From assembly GCA_035222895.1 (NCBI GenBank), contig JAVYIG010001043.1, forward strand, positions 332,832-396,831: a stretch of DNA of 64,000 nt. Reading direction: 5' to 3'. Positions 46,322-58,190 of the stretch are shown in pieces. Position 1 is the first letter of the stretch. Each line of letters begins with the position of its first letter. Origin of the DNA: Strongylocentrotus droebachiensis (lineage: Eukaryota; Echinodermata; Echinoidea; Camarodonta; Strongylocentrotidae). The notes beneath the pieces are model-generated. The model was not told the DNA's origin. It worked only from the letters and a program-made list of their open reading frames with translations, and did no database searches. A program made the translations under genes and the position numbers.

Positions 46322-46936
46322 AACGCCGAACATACCCCGGTGTGTGCAGCTGAGTATACAATGGCGTCTTATTTTGTTTACAGGCGACAGATTCCTTTAT
46401 TTTTGTATCGCTGCATTTGTCATAAAAATAAGACCATGCGCGGGGTTTAGAGTGAGGCAATAGATTATACATTTAGCCTGACGGTAGTGAAGTAAGAGAA
46501 AGAACTCAATAGAAGATGAAAACACAGGCACTGAAAATGTGTGAGATGTCATGGGACATCGTCTGCTTGTGCAAGTCATGTCCATACTGTGATCTCACCA
46601 GGCACGTAGCCACGGGGGGGGGGGGGGGGCACGGGGGGGGGGCAAACGCCGAACATACCCCGGTGTGTGCAGCTGAGTATACAATGGCGTCTTATTTTGT
46701 TTACAAGCGACAGATTCCTTTATTTTTGTATCGCTGCATTTGTCATAAAAATAAGACCATGCGCGGGGTTTAGAGTGAGGCAATAGATTATACGTTTAGC
46801 CTGACGGTAGTGAAGAAAGAGAAAGAACTCAATAGAAGATGAAAACACAGGCACTGAAAATGTGTGAGATGTCATGGGACATCGTCTGCTTGTGCAAGTC
46901 ATGTCCATACTGTGATCTCACCAGGCACGTAGCCAC
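46322..46936. repeat. Tandem duplication of a 0.32-kb segment at a G run
   Basis: Units 46322-46643 and 46645-46936 both run from aaacgccgaacataccccgg to gcacgtagccacgggg, nearly identical. Each ends in a long G run. The second goes on into a complete G-run hairpin element. Confidence 0.8.
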
Positions 46937-47072
46937 GGGGGGGGGGGGGGGGGCACGTGCCCCCCTAAAATGTCCAGGATCGGTTGAAATTTTGTACACC
47001 CCTTTTTTTGACCTCGATCGATTACATGTATGTGCCCCCCCCCCAAATATCAAACTCTGGCTACGTGCCTGG
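46921..47072. mobile_element. Hairpin MITE, CCAGGCACGTAGCCA termini with poly-G/poly-C arms
   Basis: Left ccaggcacgtagccacgggg and right complementary tggctacgtgcctgg. Flanked by gatctca on the left and atctcac on the right, consistent with a target duplication of atctca. About 150 bp. Confidence 0.7.
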
Positions 47073-47639
47073 ATCTCACACACCTCAGCAGCGTTCGGAG
47101 AGCTCTTCAGGTGCTATTCCGGGGCTGTATTTAAGCGTTTTGTAATTTATAATAATCATTACTTCGAATGTTTCCAAGCATTGAATTTTGATAACCTTGT
47201 CGAATCAAAGTTTCAACTTTGCAATAATGAAAATAAAGTTAGTTTTTAAAATCAACGAATATCTACCTTAAACACCAGTTGATACCAGTAGTCAACTGGT
47301 ACTACTGGTTTTCTTACTGGTTTTCTAACTGGTACTAGTTGCCAGTTGCCTACTGGTATCAACTGGAATTTCGATCTGGGACTGGGGGATCTGTGGCTTG
47401 GCACAATGGTTTTCCCTGTGGCAGGATAAGAGTTAAGAGAAAGAGAGAGAGAAAAAAAAATTGCGTAATGAATAATTAATATACAGCACACTATTAAAGG
47501 GCAACTGAGTCCGGCCCGTTTGCAAGTTGAATGAGAGATCAGTAGAGAAAAACATTGAACAAACAAAACGGCGAGAGTAGGAGACGGTACATCAATTTCT
47601 GGATTCTGAAGCAAAGCTATGGCCAGAGTGTCCATGTGA

Positions 47640-48330
47640 TTTGATTTTGATTTTATTTTATTTCTGCATTTTTCCAAATATAATATAACTTAATAACAAA
47701 GAACATATAACTGTAATGTATACTACATCTTATACAAACAATAATGTCTTCTTGTCAAAATGTTTTTTTTTAAACATAATATATGTACATATAGGAAACT
47801 TAATATTTCCATAACATATTATCATAAATTTAAAGTATTATCCGAACTATTCTGTTGGAGAAGTGCAGGAGACCGCAATCAAAAGCGAAGCTTGACAAGG
47901 ATGGCGGCCTCAAAAAAAAAGTGCCCATGTGAGCCCCCAAAAGTAGAAACACTTTTTGTATTATCTCGTTTTATGAAAGGATTGTGACCATATGGTTTAT
48001 TCTAAATAGATTAACTTGAAATATTCTCTAACCTTGTATAAATCTTTCTTAAGGGTACCACAAATAACAATTACTTTATTAAATGATTCACTGTTGCTCA
48101 AAAAGTTGGAATATTTTGTTATAATTCAAACATTTTAATTGTTTACACTTCACTCAGTAATTATTAAATTTGGTTTAATTGTACAATGTGTCTCCACTAC
48201 TAGGTGTAATGAATAGTTGTATAATAATGCATTCCGTGGGCCTTTTTTGTTGTTGAAGGTATAAGAGGCATCGCACTTCGATATTTTGTCAATTTCCCTC
48301 TCAAAAGGCGTATGTGCATCTAGTTGTACC
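47640..48330. other. AT-rich region, no gene recognised
   Basis: A 75-residue frame at 47760 has no recognisable domain. Nothing else seen. Confidence 0.5.
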
Positions 48331-48590
48331 GGGCATGGTGGCCCAGTGGTTAGAGTGCCCGCCTCATGAACGGGAGGTCGTGGGTTCGAACCCCAGTCGA
48401 GTCATACCAAAGACTTATAACAATGGGACCTTCTGCCTTCTAGCTAGGCGCTCAGCATATTAGATTGGAGAAGGGTAGTAATAACATATTATGTTATGCA
48501 GGGCCCGCTGGAAGAGCAGTTTCATAACTGAAGTGGCTACCCTGGGTAAATAAAACGTTATTATTATTATTCTTCTTCTTATTATTATTA
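48331..48590 (+). mobile_element. tRNA-derived SINE, plus orientation
   Basis: Head gggcatggtggcccagtggt with A box (tggcccagtggttagagtgc) and B box (gtgggttcgaaccccagtcg), then a body ending aaacgttattattattattc. The same element lies inverted at 52455-52690. The tRNA-like head is good but the context is clearly SINE. Confidence 0.8.
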
Positions 48591-48609
48591 TTGGCTGTAT
48601 CATTTTGAA

Positions 48610-49027
48610 CCAAATTTGGCTATACGTCGCAGAGTGATTACGCTTCAACAGGAAGGGCACACACTAGTCGATATCGCTAGTTTCCTTCGGATATCACAGA
48701 GCACGGTCTCTGCAATCCTCAAACTTCATCGGGAGGAGGGTAAATATTGAGGCCACGGCAATCTCCAGGACGACCACGATTGACCAGCGCACAATATGAT
48801 AGCCGGTTGCTTAATCTATGCCGTCAGAACAGGAAAATCCTAAGAAGTCGTCTTCGTCGTCTCTGGAAAAGACACCATTGAATCCATGTCTCCCACCCAA
48901 CTGACAGTCTAAGACTGCTTCAATATGGTTATCCGGCAAGACGAATGACCAAGTGTCCACGCATGACAGAGTTGCTCGACTTCAAGAGGCAAGGCAGCAC
49001 AGAAGACTACAGCTAGGACGGTTCTAG
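48610..49027 (+). pseudogene. Tc1-like transposase, N-terminal fragment
   Basis: RRVITLQQEGHTLVDIASFL and RISQSTVSAILKLHREEG form the helix-turn-helix paired-type domain of Tc1 transposases. Later, broken frames give RRLQLGR before the sequence passes at about 49027 into the ACAATTACCCCCC array. The rest of the protein resumes at 52979. Confidence 0.7.
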
Positions 49028-49029
49028 AA

Positions 49030-49320
49030 CAAGTACCCCCTGGGCAATCACCCCCCGGAAAATTACCCCCCGGAAAACTACCCCCAAAGGACAATTACCC
49101 CCTGGAATATTACCCCCCGGAGAATCACCCCCGAGGACAACTACCCCCCAAGGACAATTACCCCCAAGGACAATTACCCCTCGGAAAATTACCCCCCGGA
49201 GAATTACCCCCCGAGGACAATTACTCCCCGAGGACAACTACCCCCCCGAGGACAATTACCCCCCGAGGACAATTACCCCCTAGGACAATTACCCCCGAGG
49301 ACAATTACCCCCCGAGGACG
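49030..49320. repeat. Tandem array of GGACAATTACCCCCCGA, block 1
   Basis: About 17-bp unit with small changes (ggaaaattaccccccgga and ggacaactaccccc). It sits at the broken edge of the Tc1 fragment. Confidence 0.8.
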
Positions 49321-49826
49321 CATAATAACAGTCAATGGGCGATCAGCGGGCCATGTCACACATGGATGAAAAGACAATATTCTAATTAATAATTCAACAT
49401 ATTTCCCACATGCCTATAACAATGAAACTTCACAGAATTGTAGTTAAAGGTATGCTTGAAAGATATGCGAAATAAAAATTTAAAAATATTGTTCAGTCTT
49501 TTTAAAATAAATTTACGAAAATTGCTATTTCTACCAACTGACTGCTGTTGTGTGTGTGTGTGTGTGTGTGTGTGAATAGGGCAGACTGTGTGCACAGGCA
49601 GTGTGATCACCCAACTAGTATCCTAATTTTTTTATGCTTACAGTTTTCCAAATTGTATCAACTGGTATCAACTGGTACCAGTTGAGACCAGGTGAAAACA
49701 GTAGATAGCAGTTTGAAATCCTTACTGGTTTCAACTGGTATCAACTGGAATTTCGACCTGGGAAGAAGGCCTGCAGCAAAATGGGATATTTTGTAGCAAA
49801 GCTGATGTACAACATTTTCCGATATC

Positions 49827-50220
49827 CAGGTGCGTGTTGAAAGTATGCTTAATATCCTCTTTCAAGAAATATACAAGAAATTTGTATTTAAGACTACTAT
49901 AACAGTAAAGAATCTATCCCCCAAACCGAAAGAAATATAATACCTTTCACAACGGATGCTAGAGATATTAATCTTGGCGTTATTCTGTAAATTATCATAT
50001 CAGGAAATAGAAGCTGTACGTGCATTTCGCAATTCTTATGTTTATACAACACAATTACTTTCACTGAAGTTTAATGACTATTCGAAACAAGAAATCAGAG
50101 GATATATTCACCAATGCACTTCCCGACAGGCCGGGTGCGTGTTGAAAGCATACTTGAGTTCCTCTTTCATGAAATATAACAAATTATCAGAAATTAGTAT
50201 TTAAAGATAAAGTAGAGTTC
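49827..50220. repeat. Pair of diverged direct repeats
   Basis: Gcgtgttgaaagtatgctta at about 49832 and gcgtgttgaaagcatacttg at about 50138, each followed by cctctttcawgaaatata. About 75 bp each. Confidence 0.5.
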
Positions 50221-50589
50221 TGGTCATGCGATTGCATTGTGAAAGAAACGGTGTGGAATCAATAAGAACAGGTCGATCATCTAGCATATAAGTATTGTTG
50301 TGTACTCCAAGGTTCTAGATTCAGCAAAATGATACGAAATTTGGCCTAGTCTTGGTAAAGTTGCAATCACTGTACACAACAAGATGTATACGGGACTACA
50401 TGAACATGTGGCATTCAAATCCGTCCCGATTTTTATGATTTGACATGCCATTATTAAAATATTAAGGCATTTGAAGAGCCATGCTTTTCAGGGAACACTT
50501 TTTATCTGATTTTCTTCCACACTTGCATAGTCAACAATGATAAATTGCTCACAAATTGTTTTGCACCTCTTCCAAGAACTCAACGGTTC

Positions 50590-51015
50590 TAGGACAATAA
50601 CCCCCCTGGGCAATCACCCCCCGGAAAATTACTCCCCGGAAACTACCCTCAAAGGACAATTACCCCCTGGAATACTACCCCCCGGAGAATCACCCCCCGA
50701 GGACAACTACCCCCCAAGGACAATTACCCCTCGGAAAATTAACCCCCGGAGAATTACCCCCCGAGGACAATTACTCCCCGAGGACAACTACCCCCCGAGG
50801 ACAATTACCCCCCCCCCCCCGAGGACAATTATCCCCCGAGGACAATTAGCCCCGAGGACAATTACCCCTAGGATAATTACCCCCCGAGGACAATTACCTC
50901 CGAGGACAATTACCCCCCGAGGACAACTAACCCCCGATGATAATTACCCCCCGACGACAATCCCCCCCCCCCCCCCGATGACAATTCCCCCCGAGGACAA
51001 TTCCCCACGTGGACA
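50590..51015. repeat. Tandem array of GGACAATTACCCCCCGA, block 2
   Basis: Same unit and orientation as block 1, and the first lines (tgggcaatcaccccccggaa) match block 1 in order, so it is a duplication of it. A 188-residue Pro/Thr/Arg frame here is an artefact. Confidence 0.8.
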
Positions 51016-52315
51016 ATCAGGATTCAATAGCAAAATACGATCCGACACATTGAGAGATGGCTACGATCCCCTGCATGAACCCATATTCTTTCAAATACTA
51101 TAGCACGTTGTCTTCCTCATTACTACACATTTCCCTTTTACTATAATTTATGCAACGCCAATGCGGTTGCTAATTTCCACGAAGGATGTAAGTTTTAGGT
51201 AATTGTCCAGCGCTTTTCAAAATGCATAGAAATACATTTCTCTGGAGCAGCGTTATTTTAACTTTTTGTTAGTCACGATACCCTCTTAAGAAATGAAAAG
51301 TTTCTCCCAAATCCCAAAGTCTTTGCAGACTTTTAATTTTGCATGGCTCTGGCTCTCGTCAAGTGCTTTGCACACACGTATGGGCACATTTAAGAATAAA
51401 AAGGAGAAGACATTTTCAAACTGGTAACAAATTAGTATATAATCCACACACTAGAAACTATTTAAAGTACTGTATGCGGGCACCTTGCCGCCGAATGTAC
51501 ATAAATAAAAAGTGATATATTTGGTCATGACCTTGATACACGAATATGAGTGTATTCGGGCCTCTCGTTGCCCTTATTTGCCTTGCTGTCAAAAAATTGT
51601 CAGCGAGCGAGAAATGAAGACACTTTTGTATCTTCAATTTTAATTTTCTCATGTAATTACATATTTTAACCGTTTCTGGTATTAGATTTTTTTACAAAAT
51701 CAACGTTTTCCAAATCATTCTCTTGCGGCACCCCGGTTGGAAAACGCTGTGCTGGAGTGAAACAATCAAATGAGATGAATTACCAGAGAGCGGATATTTA
51801 TTTTCTTTTGACATGGCACCGTAAATATAACTTGAAGGCAATTTCTATTTCAAAATAATTTAACGTACACGACTACTTCAGCATGACAACAGAAATAAAT
51901 AGATAACGTGAAGAGAACCTTAATTGTGGATCATGACATGGATGAGGGCCCATTATACATACAAAGACAAATACACGATCAGCTGATTAAAAAAGTTACA
52001 GAGGATACATAAATGAAATCTTACATCCTAATTTCTTTGTTGTGCCATTGATGGTGAGAGAGACTGTAACGCGTACTCATCTGCACGCAATGTATTGTTC
52101 AATTTCTAAGAAATGTAATTTCTGTTCTTTACTCGGTGGCAAAACTACAGGGGAATTGGGCAACATCCACCCCCCCCCCCCCACCCCCATATCGAATTAA
52201 ATAATATGAAAAGACTGAAATGAACTTCATAAATAACAAAGAAAATGAAGGTTTATGCAATTTTCTGTAAATAGCAATTTGGAGAGAAGCTTGCGTTATA
52301 TGTCACAGTGTTATA
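51016..52315. other. AT-rich segment inside the interrupted Tc1, no gene recognised
   Basis: Only a C run (52171-52184) and short open frames without recognisable domains are seen. Confidence 0.45.
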
Positions 52316-52319
52316 CATT

Positions 52320-52976
52320 CCTCGGGGGTAGTTGTCCTCCGGGGGTTATTGTCCTCGGGGGGGGGGGGGAGTTGTCCTCGAAGGGGGGAGGGGTAGTTGT
52401 CCTCGGGGGTTAATTGTCCTCGGGGGTAGTTTTCCTGGGGGATAGTTGTCCTCGAGGGTAATAATATTAATAATAATAATAACGGTTTATATACCCAGGG
52501 TAGCCACTTCAGTTATGAAACTGCTCTTCCAGCGGGTCCTGCAAAACATAATATGTTATTACTACCCTTCTCCAATCTAAAATGCTGAGCGCCTAGCTAG
52601 AAGGCAGAAGGTCCCATTGTTATAATTCTTTGGTATGACTCGGCCGGGGTTCGAACCCACGACCTCCCGTTCATGAGGCGGGCGCTCTAACCACTGAATG
52701 TCTTCGGGGGTAGTTGTCCTCGGAGGGTAGTTGTCCTTGGGGGTAATTTTCCTCGGGGGTAATTGTCCTCGGGGGGTAGTTGTCCTTGGGGGTAATCGTC
52801 CTCGGGGGGTAAATGTCCTCGGGGGTAGTTGTCCACGGGGGGTAATTGTCCCCGGGGGTAATTGTCCTCGGGGGTTAATTCTCCGGGGGGTAATTTTCCG
52901 GGGGGTAATTGTCCTGCGGGGGTAGTTTTCCGGGGGGTAATTTTCCGGGGGGTGATTGCCCGGGGGGTAATTGTCC
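52320..52976. repeat. Array of the same unit in inverted orientation, block 3, split by a SINE
   Basis: Reads ggggtaattgtcctcggggg, the reverse complement of blocks 1 and 2. A SINE at 52455-52690 lies in it. It ends at 52976 against the second Tc1 fragment. Confidence 0.8.
52455..52690 (-). mobile_element. tRNA-derived SINE, minus orientation
   Basis: Reverse complement of the SINE at 48331, including gggttcgaacccacgacctc. The tail taataataataataacg is at the left, as expected for the minus strand. Confidence 0.8.
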
Positions 52977-52978
52977 TG

Positions 52979-53105
52979 ATACGAGCTAGGACACTGGCGA
53001 CATGTCATCTTCATGGATGAGAGCCGCTACGTCCTTAAGCATACAGATGGAAGGCAACGGGTGCGTCGAATACCTTCATAGAACATGGCCTGCATACTCG
53101 CCTGA
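52979..53105 (+). pseudogene. Tc1-like transposase, middle fragment
   Basis: WRHVIFMDESRYVLKHTDGR covers the second catalytic Asp region (FxDES), then a frame change, then MACILA/PAYSPD in another frame: the start of the PxxSPDLNPIE motif. It is cut there by a LINE. Confidence 0.7.
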
Positions 53106-54019
53106 TATATATTTTTTTTTTTAAATGATATTTTATTTCCTTCCTCATAATTTCACATAACAAGAAATTCACATAACAATAAATTATCAAGATAAGCAAT
53201 ATAAAACCAGATCTTTGATACAAGACATTTCATAAGTTACATCAATCAATGAACATAGAGAAGAAAAAAAAGGAAAAAAAAAAAGTCTTGCATGTAACAG
53301 TGTATAATCAACATAACATTAGAGGAAGGTTTAAAGTTACATATTACCATCCTATCACAACACTCTCACACCCCCCTCCCCTCTAGCCCACCCACACCAC
53401 CTTTCACACACATAAACACACATACAAACACACACTGCATGCAACCTGTTCCCTCAACTCACACCACACAAACTCTTAACCCCCCCCCCCCCCCCCCCTT
53501 TGCCCACCCATCTCATCATACCCCCTTCACGCCGACACACACACTGCATGCAACCTGTTCCGGTTTGTCCACCTGTACACGAGAGAGAATTAATAATACT
53601 AATAAATAATAATAATACCCACATCCATTAAAGTAAAAATGCATCGATTTGTTCCCATTTCTGTAAGTGCATCCCCAGTTTCCCCTTTTTGAAGGCCATT
53701 TTGTATTCCTCGTCTCTGTAATTTTTAAGCATATGTACTGTTTTCTGTACAGATGGCAAAGTTCCTTCTTTTCTAGAAATAAAAATGATATACTTTACTA
53801 AAAATATGATACAATTTATTACAAATATTCTCGCAGTATTGCCGGATATTCCCATAAAAATGGGTTTCCAATCATCAATGTCAATTTCGATTAAATGTAA
53901 CTTTTGAATTACCTCCTGCCATAATCTTTTAACTTTAAGACAATCTAAAAATAAATGTTGGTATGTCTCTACTTCTAGTCTACAAAAGGAACAAAAATGG
54001 TCTGACTCAAAACCAAATT
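53106..54019 (-). mobile_element. LINE 3' end inserted in Tc1
   Basis: On the minus strand a C-terminal ORF2 piece (FCSFCRLEVETYQHLFLDC with KRLWQEVIQKL, 54000-53631) is followed by a 3' UTR and an A tail, seen as a T run at 53109-53121 on the plus strand. The Cys-His knuckle is typical of L1/Tx1-type ORF2. It is 5'-truncated, as usual for LINE insertions. Confidence 0.7.
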
Positions 54020-54022
54020 TAA

Positions 54023-54221
54023 AGAGCATGCCTAGGACGCCCTCGGCCGAGCCATCAATGACAGGGACAATATTCCTCAAACTCTACATGAGTTATTTCA
54101 GGCTCTGATCAACGAGTGGGACGCTCTGGCCATTGACAGCATCAACAAGCCTGTTGACAGCATGCCGCGACGTCTCAACGCACTGATCCGTACCAGGGAT
54201 GGTTATACCCTATATTACTGA
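54023..54221 (+). pseudogene. Tc1-like transposase, C-terminal fragment
   Basis: EHA, a stop in place of Trp, DALGRAINDRDNIPQTLHEL, then LNALIRTRDGYTLYY and TGA. EHAWD normally follows NPIE, so this continues the fragment ending at 53105. The catalytic Glu of the DDE triad is expected just at the break. Confidence 0.75.
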
Positions 54222-55100
54222 CTGATTTACATTTGAAAGAGAAAAACAAAACACAATTCATGCATGAAATTCATCTAAATATTTGTTATATCTTATGCCG
54301 ACCAATTTTAAACATTGTAGCCTAATCCTTCCTTTCGCTGTTTTCATACCCCTTTTTGGTTGTTGCCTTGATACACCCTTTGCAAAGGGTAATTGTAGTT
54401 AAATTTCGATGAAAAATGACCTGAAGGAATCGATCAACAAAACGTTATGGTTGTATTCATTTTAGATATGACTAACACAGCGTAATGTCTTAATGATTGT
54501 ACGTTAAGTTGTAACAAAAATATTACAACTTTATGGGCGACAGACTGAGTGTACTTATATACAAAGTTGTTTCAACTGTATTTAAGCCTGTTCGTGTTGT
54601 CATTATTCTAAGCTGCATTTGTGTAAATTGACATATCGTTGACATATTATCGATTCAGTTTGATATGTTTATTGTTGCAAAAAATCTCAATAAAACCACA
54701 TACAAACACAAATTTGTCCCAGTGATTAGTGAATGCATGGCTTCTCCGAGAAAGGTATACTTTTTCATTGTTAACAATGCTCTCTGAAAAGAAGAACAAA
54801 GGGTTAAAACCTAGCTTTAATAGTCTAGATTACAATCATTAACGATAATGAATGGTATTGAATTTATAGTAACAGGGTTCATTTTTTTCAAGAGTTATTA
54901 GTGGCCTTAAAATGAGAGGTGGGTCTATGATGTATGTGTCTGTGTTTTTTCCGGCGAGTTGAATATAAGTTTGCTCTGAATATATGTTCTGAATAGGAAC
55001 GGACTGGAGTCAAATTAAATGACAAATAAGAGGAAACATCAATGACGTCATGAATCAAAGTCTCTAACGCAGTATGCTAGAGTACAAAGGCTAACTCCTT
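54222..55100. other. AT-rich intergenic DNA, no gene recognised
   Basis: One AATAAA-type site near 54690. Nothing else is seen. Confidence 0.45.
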
Positions 55101-55139
55101 TGGCATTAATTTTCAGATCTTGCCTGTGGGGGGGGGCGT

Positions 55140-55159
55140 AAGGAGATGGAGAGTGAAAT

Positions 55160-55190
<31 letters not shown>

Positions 55191-55561
55191 GAGAGAGGGG
55201 GGGAGAGAGACATATATATATAGAGAGAGAGAGAGACCGGGGGGGTAAGTGGTAGTAGGAGAGAGAGAGACAAAAATAATGCAGAAAAGGAGGGGAACAT
55301 AGTAGAGATATAAGAAAATTCCATAAGAAGTGAGAGAGAGAGAGAAACCGGGGGGGGGGGTAAGTGGTAGGAGGAGAGAGAGACAACAAATAATGCAGAA
55401 AAAGAGGGTAACATAGTAGAGATATAAGAAAGTTCAATAGGAATAGAGAGAGAGAGAGAGAGAGACGGGGGGCGGGTAAGTGGTAGGAGGAGAGAGAGAG
55501 AGACAACAACTAATGCAGAAAAAGAGGGTAACATAGTAGAGATATAAAAAAAAATCCATAA

Positions 55562-55592
<31 letters not shown>

Positions 55593-55740
55593 CGGGGGGG
55601 GGTAAGTGGTAGGAGGAGAGAAAGAGAGACAAAAAATAATGCAGATAAAGAGGGTAACATAGTAGAGATATAAGAAAGTTCAATAGGAATAAAGAGAGAG
55701 AGAGAGAGAGAGACCGGGGGCAAGCAGACAGAACGATATA
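55140..55740. repeat. GA-rich minisatellite, about 118-bp unit, five copies
   Basis: Each unit has a gagagagagaga tract, a cgggggggtaagtggtagga segment, and aataatgcagaaaaagaggg then gtagagatataagaaagttc. Leu/Ser/Pro-rich frames on the minus strand are artefacts. Confidence 0.85.
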
Positions 55741-55789
55741 AAGAAAGAGAGAGAGAAAGAGGAAAGGAGAGATAAGAATAGACGGGGAG

Positions 55790-56088
55790 AGGAGTTAACT
55801 AGAGATCTGATAGAATAACGAGATGAGAAAGGAATACCACAGCCAAAATAGCTTATGAGAGAGAGCAGGATGAAGAATAATCATTCGCATGAACTGATGC
55901 AACGTGTTAGGCCTAGCCCTTTCTTCCCATTGGTCAATGAGTTAGCTAGCAGTGATTGTAACACAAATCAATGCGCACAAATTGGAAACTAGCTCATCAA
56001 TAGTGTTGCTACACGTTCATTGGAACAGTTAGGCTCGCAACACTTTATCTTCGACTTCCAAAATAAGAGCATAGAAGCATAATTCACA
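55790..56088 (+). promoter_or_regulatory. Upstream region of copy C
   Basis: Sequence before the copy C ATG shows no likeness to that of copy B. It contains cattggtcaatgagttagct, with an inverted CCAAT (attgg) about 160 bases before the ATG. Promoter function is inferred from position. Confidence 0.3.
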
Positions 56089-56388
56089 ATGGGCGGAAAA
56101 GCATCGAAAAAGCGAAGTGCGGGATCTACGATCCGGCAGTCGGGGGACGCTCCCGCGGAGGAACCGTTAGCATCGGGTGATCAACGCCAACCTGGGCAGT
56201 CCACCGAGCCAGAGCGAGTTGATTCAAACACGCGTGAAGATAGGACTGAGAGTTCCGAACCGGCTATTTCTTCGGAGCAGGCGGGACCGAAAGAAATGGT
56301 CGAGGCGAGTAACGCACACGAGGTAGCCGCGGTTACAACCGCAACAGAAAAGAAGACGCCATGTGAACCTCATGATGGTGAAGAGATG
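56089..56388 (+). CDS. Copy C exon 1 (N-myristoylation motif, acidic tail)
   Basis: Exactly 100 codons, ending HDGEEM|GTAAGT. It starts MGGKASKKRSAGSTIRQSGD. It is rich in Glu, Ser, Thr and Pro and probably disordered. The ATG is the first in the open frame. No likeness to exon 1 of copy B beyond composition and the shared E-E at the end. Confidence 0.7.
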
Positions 56389-57947
56389 GTAAGTTGTAGC
56401 TCGACAGGTATTAAGTATGTTAAGTCAGCACAAACACATTTCGCCTATGGACAGGGGAATAAGCGGTGTAAATGACCGCAGCACGGAGGCAATCACCGCG
56501 ATGAAGTGCTGTTAAAACCGTAAGTGACCGGGAAGCCCTTTTTTTCCTTTAACTCATATCCTGCCATGGAACTGCTAGCGCGCTATTGTTATAGTGCTCT
56601 GTGCACGCGAGCGCGCTACCGTTTGTCTGCTTTGTGCACGCTAGCAAGCATATTATGTAATAGCAGTCATTGTTCATGCCCATTGAACCGTGCTGAGTGC
56701 TTTTACAGCGCTATTGAAAGTACCATCGCGTGCATCAGATTATCGGCTTTGGATTACGCGTCTTTGTATACAACAGTCAGATTGGATTTTCTCGAGTAAT
56801 TCAGCGATTTGTTTTTTGTAAAGATTTACAACCAACCACTTGAACCAACCTTAAAATTAACTTGGCACACAGGAGATTAGCACTGTGGCACTGGGTGCAT
56901 TGTATGGGTGGCAACTTGTGACCAATAACGGTAGAGTTTGTTTTTGTTGTAAGTTTGTTTCAATTACCTAACTGCTTAGATAGCCTGTGTATGTTTGTAA
57001 GTAAGCAATCAAGAAGCAGTAGAAGTATGGAGTAATAGCACTGCGGTAAGAACCGCGGTGAAAAGCTAAAGGCCCGATGTTACCCCAAAAAAGTGGAGAG
57101 GGAGGGGGGGCGATATTCATCGGTCACGATGAATACATATAAATATATATACTCATATATACTCATCATCCCCCCTACCGTCACAGCCGTCACTTGACAC
57201 TTAAGACTGGTAGGCAGAGTGCCTTTTCAAATCTTACAAAAGCGAAAGTATTTTAAACCCATACAAGGATCTCTATCACTACTCCATTTGTTATTATTCT
57301 GGCTTCATGCGCTTGTGTAATAAAACTAAATTTCAACAACAACAGGAAAGGGAAGTCGCAAAAGGAAGGAGGAAGGTAAGAGAAACCAGGAATCGATCCT
57401 CTATGGTCATACTCTTTTTGTTTGCTATTCTGCTCCACACATGAAAGTGTTATTATCCTGACGTATGGCACTGCGCTAGCGGCTTTCAACCGATGGACTT
57501 TGAACAAATACTCTTTTTTTCCAGGGAACCCAGCGACCGCGCAAGAATATTAGCAATCGGTAGTTTGAACAGTTTTGACCTCAGTTCTGTCTTTGTTCTC
57601 TCAATTGGCTTAGACAGATCATTAGTTTAGATGCTCTTTAGCGACTTCTAAATATCAGAGGGGAGGACCCCTTTTACAGATTTATTAGCAAGAGACATCC
57701 CTCATTCCATTTCAATCACCCACCCTTTAAGAGGTACTATTAAACATCTGCATTCTCTATCTCTTGTAAACATAATGTGAACTAATACTGATAACAACAA
57801 CAACAACAATACTACTATTACTACTACTACTACTAATAATAATAATAATAATAAAAAATTATAATAATAACAACAACGCCAATACTGATAGTAATAATGA
57901 TAATGATGATGATGATGGTGATGGTGATGATGATGATGATGATGATT

Positions 57948-57980
<33 letters not shown>

Positions 57981-58158
57981 ATGATGATGATGATGATAAT
58001 GATGATGATGATGGTGAGGATAATTATGATGATGATGATAATGATAATGATGATGATGATGATGATAATGATGATGATGATAATGATGATGATGATGATT
58101 ATGATGATGATGATGATTATGATGATGATGATGATGATGATGATAATAATGATGATAT

Positions 58159-58190
<32 letters not shown>

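Noticed and set aside
48331..48420. Functional tRNA gene
   Set aside because: A and B boxes are present but the head is fused to a SINE body with an ATT tail, and a second inverted copy exists at 52.5 kb.
50537..51103. 188-residue Pro/Arg/Thr frame
   Set aside because: Reads through the ACAATTACCCCCC array.
55048..55723. 153- and 205-residue Leu/Ser/Pro frames on the minus strand
   Set aside because: They follow the GA-rich minisatellite unit and show no domain.
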